Shown piece after piece: positions 58,301-64,000 of a stretch of DNA of 64,000 nt (positions are counted from its first letter, which is position 1; every line of letters begins with the position of its first letter). This DNA is from Chloromonas sp. AAM2 (lineage: Eukaryota; Chlorophyta; Chlorophyceae; Chlamydomonadales; Chlamydomonadaceae). The position numbers and the translations under genes were made by a program. The notes under the pieces are model-generated. The model made no database searches and had not been told where the DNA came from. It was given only the letters and a program-made list of their open reading frames with translations. The stretch is from the NCBI GenBank assembly GCA_004335635.1, contig QAXH01004319.1, positions 33,240 through 97,239 on the forward strand. Direction: 5' to 3'.

Positions 58301-61300
58301 GACAGGGTGAGCCGTGCTTCAAGTAGGACCTGTTAAAACAACGTGATTGCATTGTACTTGAACACAAGCCAATGAGTTGTTGTTGTTGTTGTTGTTGTTG
58401 GAAGAGGTATATTGTATGGGTGAATTGGAGAGGATGAGAAGAGGGTGCAAAAAGTGGCCGATGAATATGCAACATGGTCGGGCAGTTTCACTGCTCACAT
58501 CACTTTGCGGATGGAAAGGTTGGCAAAAGGAATTTGGAAATGTCTGGTTAGGAGAACAAGAACACCTGAAAGTGCAGAGGAAAGTCATGAAGGGGTAAGC
58601 GTTCTGTGGTCAATGCATTTCTACATCGTTAGTAGGCACTGGTCCCTAACAGATTGTGTTTTGCTTGTCATGGCTGCAGGTCGCAACCCTGCGAAGCCGC
58701 TGGAAACTGAACTTGACGAGGTCTTTGGTCGACCCATCGAGTCCCGCCCAGCCAGTGGAAGGGACGACTATGACGAGGAACAGGGCGGCGGTTTGAGCGG
58801 TTACGCCAGGTCGGTTACAACTGCAGGACACTTTGTTCAGTTGCATGTGATGTGATGCACTTATTCATTGATGCAAATTGAACCAACATCATCCAGCACT
58901 TCCACCTGCACGTTTCCATCCCACGTGTTGTACGTTTTTGCACAGGGCTGAGGAATCATACGCTCCCTTGCCTCACACTGTTTACACCCCCTCAAGCAAT
59001 GGAGTGGGCAATGAGGAGGCGCCGGGCAATGCGTCGCCCTCAAGGCGCAAGGGGGTGGCCTTCCAGGGCGACCCGGAACCGAAAGAGGTAGGATCAGGAA
59101 GTCCGATTCACGCCATGCGGTTTGAATCAGGGGGTTTAGTGCACCAGTCACTGGTCGTATTTTGTAAATGCGCGAGATTTCCAGCCAGGCTTGGCATAGT
59201 CTGTACTTACCTAGCCTAGGATATCGATTGTGGTCAGGGGCTCTGAAGCTAGCAATTGAGTTTGTACCACATCATGCGACAATTTTTTCCCCTTTTCAGG
59301 AGCGTCATTTCCTCCCCCCAATCTCTGCCAAGCCGGCCAAGAAGAGTGCTCGTTTCATCATGGACTCGGACGTGGAGTCCGGCGCCAGCTCGCCCCAGAT
59401 CAAGGCAGGGGGAAACGTCCATGGAAACAGCCGCATGGCGCCAATGGTGCCTAGCATGAACATCCATGCAGCCAAGGTAGGCGGGTAGCAGGCCCATGCA
59501 GGGGTGCTGGCGCGGTGGCATGGTCTTGATTCCGCCATGGACCGGTCTGGTCTTGTTATCTATTCATAGGGTTTACTTCATCTACAACCCAACCCCAGCC
59601 TGACCCTCAGGTACCGATGTCTGACTGACGTGACCTTTAGCCATGTACTAACCCTAACCTTACCCTAACCCTAGCCTTACCCTAAGCTGTGCGGCTTCTT
59701 ATTCTTGCCATAGCTAGGTTTGCAGCTGTAACCAGCCTAGCTGCCCTGCCTGAACTCTAACCCTCTGCTTTGGTCTAATCATATGCCCGAATTGACCTCC
59801 GTGCAGCTCCCCTCGGGTGCCGATGTCATGGACGATGACGGGCCACTCATTGGGCGGTTCATGTCCAAATTCAACATGTGGAAGAAGAAAGACAACGAAC
59901 TGGCGAACCCAAGCAGGGTGAGTCATGGGGTGTGCGAGCGGCGTGGTCAGAAGCCAGCAGGCTGTACCTGGCAGACACCTTATGTTGCCGTTATTGGTTG
60001 CCTTTATTGGCGACTGCTGAAATCAAACTGTGTCGATCAGGCTGTCGTGACAGGCGTTTGATGGCAAAGCCAATCAGCTGTGTCGGTCAGGCTGATAAAT
60101 CCTTGCATGATGAGCATCCAACTACCAACTGAAACCGTTACCGGCAACTGAAACTGTTACCGATTTTCAACCGCAGTCGCACAAGTCCAACACGCGCCTT
60201 CCCAGCATGGCGGTCATGAAGCACCCCACCAGCTCAAATGGCGTGCCTGAGGAACCGAAAACGGGTCTAACCGCCGAGGACCTGGAAGTTGATGACGTGC
60301 ACTACCAGATGATGATGTAAGTGTGAGGTGTGAGGTGATCAAGTGCGATAAAACAGTGTCTAAAAGTGTGTCTAAAAGGGCGATACAAAGCCTGCAAAGT
60401 CGGTGTGTTATCATGCATGCATGTCAGCGGATAGTCTGTCCGAGTACAATGCATAAGTCAACTATAGGCCCCAAAAACGAGTCCCAAGGCCTGCAATTAC
60501 TGGTTGCCTGTCTGTGGAACAGACAATTTGTATCGTTTGTGCCGGATTCGCTTGCTTTATTATTGTGGCTCTGTAGAGATGCTTGAATCTCTATGTCTGC
60601 TCTGTGACCTGTGGCGGGTTTCAGTTGATGTTTGGAGTAACGTGTCGCCAGGGTTTGATCGGGCCGGAGTCTGAATCACATACCCAGGAAAACCGGAGTC
60701 AGTGCAAAGCTTTGATCGGGATTCTGGATTTGGGGATCATTTACACCAAAATCCGATTGGATTGTCGAACTCTGCCAGTCACCTGTGATGTGTTTGGTGT
60801 GATGTGTGACGTTTGTGCAGGTGGAATGCGTTTGCCAATGCGTGGGATGAGGTGGTGGATGACGTGAGGATGAGTGACCTCATTTCAGACAAGGAGGTAA
60901 GAAACGGATATGGTTGGTGGCGCTTGGTCGAGTTTGACGCGCCAGTGCTTCCCACGCTTTTTGCAACCTCCAGTTGTACACTATGTCAGGGTCCTGATCT
61001 GGTTGTATTTCCTGACGTAATCAAACCATCTCGCACTTCTGATTGCCTGCTGATATTTTGCGAATATGGCCTTGTTTCAGGTTGGCATGCTCAAGTTCGT
61101 TCGCCTGGACCTGGGCAGTCGGCTGTACGGCCTGAGGCCGATCCTGCTGCCCACATTCTTCTACGCCGGACAAATCAGAAAAGTGGTGGACACTGGTAAG
61201 TGGCTCTTGGGGAAAGGTGGTTGACTGTTTCTTTCCGTTATTCAAGTAGGGCCGAGATCAATCCTGCTGATACCGGTAAGTTGAGTGGTTGACACACATG

Positions 61301-64000
61301 GCGCAAGGTCAGTTCAGCTAATCAGTTTTGTTAGGGGAGGAAGGATAGTATGCTATGTGCATGGCAATGAACATGTGGAATGGAGGTGAGAAACGGGCAA
61401 AACGTGTGAATCAGGCAAGGACCCGAGATTGAAAGGTTAAAATTGCCTTGTAGGTTCCATCAACTTGTCATGAACCTGTGGACTCAGTCATAGGCCAAAC
61501 CCTTACAGGGCAACATGCAAGGCAAAATGGCGACAGTTAACAGTTAACAGTTGTTCTACTTGTTTTCCCTCCCTGCCTCCCTTGCCCCCGCTGAGCAGTC
61601 CTCCCGGGACTGAAGGCCATGTAAACAGCAACAAAAACAACAACATAGGCAAAGTGGCGACAACCGAACCAACCGAAGTGGTGTATCTGCCAGTGCAAAG
61701 AAGAGGTGGAAATGTACCAACCTAACCAACTTTTCCCATCTGCTCGACTGCAGGCCAAGTGAGCACCGCCCAGATCATGGTCCTAAACGAGCTGCGTGTC
61801 CTGTGCGTGTGGATGGGTTGCCAGATCGGGCTACTGAGCGGGAAGCACGCCCACGTGCTCACCTCCGCACCCTTCTACGCTGCGAACATCAACGTCAAGC
61901 ACGCGCTGCATCGGAAGAAGTGAGGGACACGGTGTTACGTCATCAACTTGAGATGCCCTGACGTCAACACACAGACTAACCTGACAGTGAAGATATGCGG
62001 CTTGGCCGTTTAAAGCGTTTTTTATTGGACCAGCACTGTCACTTGTCTGTCTCCCAGCCAAACAATGATGAACATATGTCAGCAGCTTCTCCTCGCCGTT
62101 TTCTTCGTTCCTTTGTCATTGGTTTTCTGCTTCATTTGTTACTTTCCTTCCTCAAATGTTGTAGGTTGTAGGGTTAGTTTGTTTTGGGCCAATACTGCCC
62201 TAGTTTAATCCTAATCTTTGACTAATTTATTTCTTATCCAGCCCTTTCCACTGCCACGTTTCTCTTCCACAGGTTTTACAGTGCGGGCGTGAAGCTGATC
62301 GACCTACTGGAGGAGATGTGCAGCAGGCAAGAGGTGCCCTTCGACATGAGGTGAGGGAAAGACCCTACAAGAAACATTGAGTCATCATCATCATTGAGTA
62401 ATGCCAACATAACCTTAGGAAATCCTGGCACAACCCTGGCAGAACAGTGTTGGCTTTTAAATCACTGCACAAACACGCTGTGTTTATCACGCATGTCTTA
62501 TCATCGCAATCATTGATTGTGTCTTCGACCATGGCACTCTCATTCCACATGAACTGTTGTAAGTTTTGTCTAGGACCACGACACTGTCACCTTCTATGTT
62601 ATTGGCAGATTTCACTAAAAATCTATCCGATTGATTTGTTCGGTTGATTCAAGGATTGATTGTCAGCCCAGTCATTGAGTGAGTGAGTGAGTGAGTGAGT
62701 GAGTGAGTGAGTGAGTGAGTTACCGCTCCCTCGCGCTGCGTGCAGGGAGTTTGGCGAGCACCTGTTCGCTGTGTTCACTTCAATCGAGGCCGAGTGCTTT
62801 GCCATCAGCAAGGCGCATCAGACCAAGCAGTGCACGGACGACGAGCTCGAGCTGTCGAGCATTCTGTTGGAGGTGGTGCAGGAGATGAAGAGAGAGGTAC
62901 GTAGAGCTGGTAAAACCCTAACCATGATCATGGATGATCAACTCGAGCTAGGGCTGGTAAAACCCTAACCGTAATCCTAAGCTAATCAATGATGATGAAC
63001 TCGACCTGTCGAGTATCCTTTAGGAAGAGGTGCTAGAGATGAAGAGTGAGGTACTGGATTCGCTGGGACCCGCATGGGCTCTGCAGGCAACCTTGGGCTG
63101 GTGACTGCTGGACTGTTCAAAACCGTTTTAAATGTAACTTTCACGTTACGATCGCAGTTGAGATCAGGTCGCAGTCACAGGGCTAGGCTGCTCAAGACAC
63201 GAGCGAATCTGTGAATGTCATGTAACATTGATAGATGCGGCCTCAATGCACCCGGCCTCATTCATGCGTAGGTACAATTTACCTAGTTATATATTTATAT
63301 AGTTGTATATACCTAGCAGTTGGTTGGAATTCAAGCTGCAACCTGACCACCACAACTGGAACCGTTTGTAACCGTGTTGCAGATCAGCAAGGACACTGAC
63401 CAGCTAAAGGTCATCTTCAAAAACGCCCTCTCAACCAGCGCAACCGCCAACTATAAGGAGTTGTTGCGGGTGGTTAGGGTCATCAAGCGCATGCTGGTAG
63501 CCACTGTGGCTGAGGCCACACCAACAGGCAAGCTACTGGGTTTGGGTTAGGGTTTAGACTAGGGCTAGGGTTTAGGTTAGGGTTTAGGTTAGGGTTAGGG
63601 TTATGGTGTGTGGCCACTGTAGCTGAGGCTACGCCAACAGGCAAGTGTTGGGGTTTGTGTTAGGGTTTAGGCTAGGGTTAGGGTTTAGGCTAGGGTTAGG
63701 CTTAGGGTTTGTGGAGACTCTGGCTGAGGCCACTCCAACAGGCAAGTGTCAGGTTGAAGGCCAGAGTTTAGTGTTATAGTTGGCTCAGATGAGGGCGAGG
63801 GTTAAGTGTGAGCTGAGGTTGGCATATGCTTGAACTGGCCATGCATTCCTTCCGCTGTGAAGTCTGCTTCCGGTCTGGTCAAGTGTCAGAGTCGCGCTCA
63901 GCAGCAGAAGGATGCACGGAATCGTGTGTGACCATTAAAACCGTTTCTCCCCCCCATCACGAAACCAGGTGTGACCATTTAACCTGTTTCTCCCCCCCAT
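39395..64000 (+). CDS. Glucan synthase-like / callose synthase family protein (3' end beyond the window)
   Basis: One giant gene with 46 exons in the window, all with matching phases, coding about 2149 residues so far. The family (FKS/GSL) makes linear 1,3-beta-glucan (callose) from UDP-glucose at the plasma membrane. The order matches the family: an N-terminal helical region, FKS1 domain 1, a first cluster of membrane helices, and a conserved segment (WNAFANAWDEVV, then SDLISDKE, then LLPTFFYAGQI) corresponding to plant LWNxII, EEDLISDRE and PFLLASKIP. The catalytic PF02364-type domain and second membrane cluster are not in the window. The start is uncertain: ATG at 39395 lies in an exon open back to about 39290, with a possible acceptor at 39300. 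Unusual points are a roughly 930-residue insertion, GC-AG introns and many duplicated splice junctions. The segments are described in separate entries. Confidence 0.9.
39760..40800. repeat. GCATGC-rich intron 1 of the glucan synthase gene
   Basis: Dense overlapping CATGCATG palindromes and variants of GGTTGCATGCATGCACG occur through the 1.1-kb intron, including tandem copies near 40600-40710 (GTTGCATGAATGCATGCCAT). Long open frames here are repeat translations. Confidence 0.8.
41244..41378 (+). repeat. Two-hairpin (TTG)n element, copy A
   Basis: CCCAAG, GTAGGC, the perfect hairpin CATGGCTTTGGAGCCATG, about nineteen TTG units, then TTTACATGGCC and a degenerate second hairpin (CAGTGCGTTGAGGACTG), then CTCAGCGGG. 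It is intronic and one of the two copies with both ends. Confidence 0.8.
42417..42700. repeat. 89-bp tandem repeat containing a splice acceptor
   Basis: The true exon 5 starts at 42684 after CTGCTGCAG. Exon-like starts also occur at 42417, 42506 and 42595, exactly 89 bp apart, each reading close to ATGCCTAGTCTGGAAACC after a CTGCAG. The body of each unit contains CCCTGACCCTAAC. Confidence 0.9.
42955..43050. repeat. AT-rich palindromic 20-bp tandem repeat
   Basis: About four copies of TAGTATACTATAATATACTG, itself nearly palindromic, in intron 5 of the glucan synthase gene. Confidence 0.85.
43565..46654 (+). CDS. Glucan synthase exons 7-12: FKS1 domain 1
   Basis: Exons: 43565-43660, 44158-44356, 44635-44774, 45262-45378, 45763-45856 and 46530-46654 (residues 321-577). 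Diagnostic pieces are FHSYEHYWCKLVGL (plant FxNYxxWCKFLGR), GLLAELGLWFLIYTESSSLR followed by HTPELMWFIYWCM (plant LYLLIWGEAANxRFMPECLCYIFH), FYMDRIVTPIFDVFAYE (plant FLxxVVTPIYxVI) and HRLGYDDLNESMCV (plant NYDDLNEYFW). The domain is cytosolic and probably regulatory; the catalytic residues lie elsewhere in the protein. Confidence 0.9.
46310..46528. repeat. Short tandem repeats ending at the exon 12 acceptor
   Basis: Three copies of GCGCTTCCAT (about 46318-46350), then about eight copies of a GCCAC(G/T)TGCTT(TT) unit from 46415 to the CAG at 46529. The repeat may supply the polypyrimidine tract. Confidence 0.8.
46878..50133 (+). CDS. Glucan synthase exons 13-20: first membrane-helix cluster
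   Basis: Exons: 46878-47006, 47310-47519, 47765-47830, 48130-48224, 48414-48638, 49180-49326, 49558-49692 and 49953-50133 (residues 578-973). KTYRERRTWAAVYRAYFRVW matches plant KTFVExRTWLHLFRSFDRMW at the entry to the membrane. At least five hydrophobic helices follow, for example FIEWILLAVVVLIW, WWAVFAASWLMLHFIHW, ALFWFCVFAMKLPFDYF and FLVIIFMDTSLFYQI (plant VYFMDTQIWYxI). LGVLTSWDEVVKEFYRAP corresponds to plant LGEIRTLGMLRSRFxSLP at the exit. The intron after 47006 uses a GC donor. Confidence 0.9.
48940..49179. repeat. CTCACTCT-rich polypyrimidine repeat before exon 18
   Basis: About 230 bp of degenerate CTCACTCTTGC/CCCTCACTCT units, ending in the CTTTCAG acceptor of exon 18. Confidence 0.85.
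50623..60316 (+). CDS. Glucan synthase exons 21-40: long disordered insertion
   Basis: Exons: 50623-50754, 51331-51424, 51813-51922, 52801-52953, 53176-53259, 53562-53702, 54022-54076, 54461-54634, 54896-54984, 55144-55294, 55740-55854, 56322-56487, 56840-57019, 57215-57437, 57917-58135, 58680-58809, 58946-59087, 59300-59476, 59807-59917 and 60177-60316, about residues 974-1901. The sequence is rich in S, G, P, E, K and D and is presumably cytosolic. Plant callose synthases have only a short linker here. Related modules recur: DDVDKM-containing helices in exons 26 and 28, GVKFGDEP/GVAFQGDP in exons 30 and 37, and ADESYPPTP/AEESYAPLP in exons 31 and 37. All junctions keep frame. The role is unknown; a regulatory or scaffold segment is inferred. 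Confidence 0.85.
51065..51156 (-). repeat. (TTG)n hairpin element, copy D
   Basis: Reverse orientation: GCTGAGCAGTCCTCCCCGGA, CTGAAGGCCATGTAAA, then ACAACAACAA. It includes the outer block CCAATAGGTCAC seen in the plus-strand copies as CCTATTGGT. Confidence 0.8.
51904..52450. repeat. 77-bp tandem repeat containing an exon end and splice donors
   Basis: Units start at 51904, 51981, 52058, 52135, 52212 and, after the gap, 52423. Each repeats the last 19 nt of exon 23 (ending AAGGAACAGCAG) with its GTGGGG donor and a second donor-like TGGTGAGTTG. The first unit holds the real exon end at 51922. Confidence 0.9.
52237..52374. other. Assembly gap (138 N)
   Basis: Run of N within the 77-bp repeat. 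The flanking unit starts (52212 and 52423) are 211 bp apart, which is not a whole number of 77-bp units. Confidence 0.95.
55315..55391 (+). repeat. (TTG)n hairpin element, copy B
   Basis: GCATG, TTG repeats, TTTACATGGCC, hairpin GAGTCCGGTTAGGACT and TGCTCAGCAGGGGG. The 5' hairpin is missing. It starts about 20 bp after the exon 30 donor. Confidence 0.75.
55849..55975 (+). repeat. (TTG)n hairpin element, copy C, at an exon edge
   Basis: CCCAAG, GTGGGCC, GTGGCTTTGGAAGCATG, about eight TTG units, TTTACATGGCC, hairpin CAGTCCGGGGAGGACTG, CTCAGCGGGGG and then the CCTATTGGT block. CCCAAG is the last six bases of exon 31 and GTGGGC is its splice donor. Confidence 0.8.
56158..56316. repeat. (CATAC/CTTAC)n pentanucleotide array
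   Basis: About 160 bp of alternating ACCTT and ACCAT pentamers, ending just before the ATATGCAG acceptor of exon 32. Confidence 0.95.
57555..57656 (-). repeat. (TTG)n hairpin element, copy E, joined to (CA)n
   Basis: Reverse orientation: GCTGAGCAGTCCTCCCCGGA, CTGAAGGCCATATAA, then a (CA)n tract where other copies carry CAA/TTG units. Confidence 0.75.
60821..63537 (+). CDS. Glucan synthase exons 41-46: conserved segment before the catalytic domain
   Basis: Exons: 60821-60896, 61081-61195, 61754-61919, 62273-62350, 62746-62896 and 63383-63537 (residues from about 1902). WNAFANAWDEVVDDVRMSDL then ISDKE, followed by GLRPILLPTFFYAGQI, matches the region just upstream of the glucan synthase domain in plant and fungal enzymes. 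The rest is helical. The last exon ends at a GCAAGC donor in the window; the next exon is outside it. Confidence 0.85.
61579..61648 (-). repeat. (TTG)n hairpin element, copy F
   Basis: Reverse orientation: GCTGAGCAGTCCTCCCGGGA, CTGAAGGCCATGTAAA, then CAACAAAAACAACAACAT. It lies in the intron about 100 bp before exon 43. Confidence 0.8.
62675..62720. repeat. (GAGT)n microsatellite before exon 45
   Basis: Around eleven GAGT units about 25 bp upstream of the exon 45 acceptor at 62741-62745. Confidence 0.9.
63538..63750. repeat. Telomere-like repeats with three copies of an exon end
   Basis: After exon 46 the intron reads through GGGTTTAGG/TTAGGG variants. The exon end GCCACTGTGGCTGAGGCCAC through CCAACAGGCAAG recurs twice more, near 63610-63645 and 63715-63747. 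Confidence 0.8.

Overview
The window looks like nuclear DNA of a green alga, most likely Chlamydomonadales/Volvocales. Genes are broken into many short GT-AG exons. Pentamer TGTAA signals, the chlorophyte polyadenylation signal, sit downstream of several stop codons. One gene encodes an octotricopeptide-repeat (OPR) protein, a family expanded in green algae, and introns and spacers are full of microsatellites and minisatellites. No rRNA, tRNA or CRISPR array was found. Two N runs (18593-18759 and 52237-52374) mark assembly gaps, and both lie inside tandem repeats.

Layout. The left third is read from the minus strand: two exons of an unrecognised gene (401-692), a coiled-coil BAR-like gene (1520-4023), a five-exon gene for a very large Q/S/P-rich disordered protein (8448-14936), and the OPR gene (17014-22482). 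The OPR gene is divergent from a small plus-strand gene for a WW-domain, single-span membrane protein (23475-25732). The plus strand continues with a RING plus DUF1232 protein of RNF170-like architecture (29357-33848). From 39395 to the right edge lies one giant glucan synthase-like (callose synthase family) gene, of which 46 exons are present; its catalytic domain lies beyond the window. Exon boundaries were placed by eye and checked by reading-phase continuity. Phases agree across every junction given for the WW, RING, Q-rich, OPR and glucan synthase genes. Starts of the OPR, BAR-like and glucan synthase genes remain uncertain.

The most unusual signals are these. (1) Many introns begin or end with extra, partly decayed copies of the neighbouring exon edge including its splice site, as tandem units of 77, 81, 85, 89, 103, 111, 120 or 145 bp. 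This is seen at about sixteen junctions, mostly in the glucan synthase gene, and points to intron growth by tandem duplication across splice junctions. (2) Telomere-like TTTAGGG/TTAGGG tracts sit in several of these same introns. (3) A small dispersed element, made of a (TTG)n tract followed by a hairpin and preceded by another hairpin in its longest copies, occurs six times, only within the glucan synthase gene; one copy starts exactly at an exon edge. (4) The glucan synthase has a low-complexity insertion of about 930 residues between its first membrane cluster and the conserved segment before the catalytic domain, with internal repeated modules. (5) The RING protein carries four copies of an eight-residue motif, GILARSLR, spaced about 40 residues apart.

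The genes do not form an operon-like pathway. They are neighbouring, independently transcribed nuclear genes with roles inferred in membrane shaping, organelle RNA metabolism, ubiquitination and cell-wall glucan synthesis.
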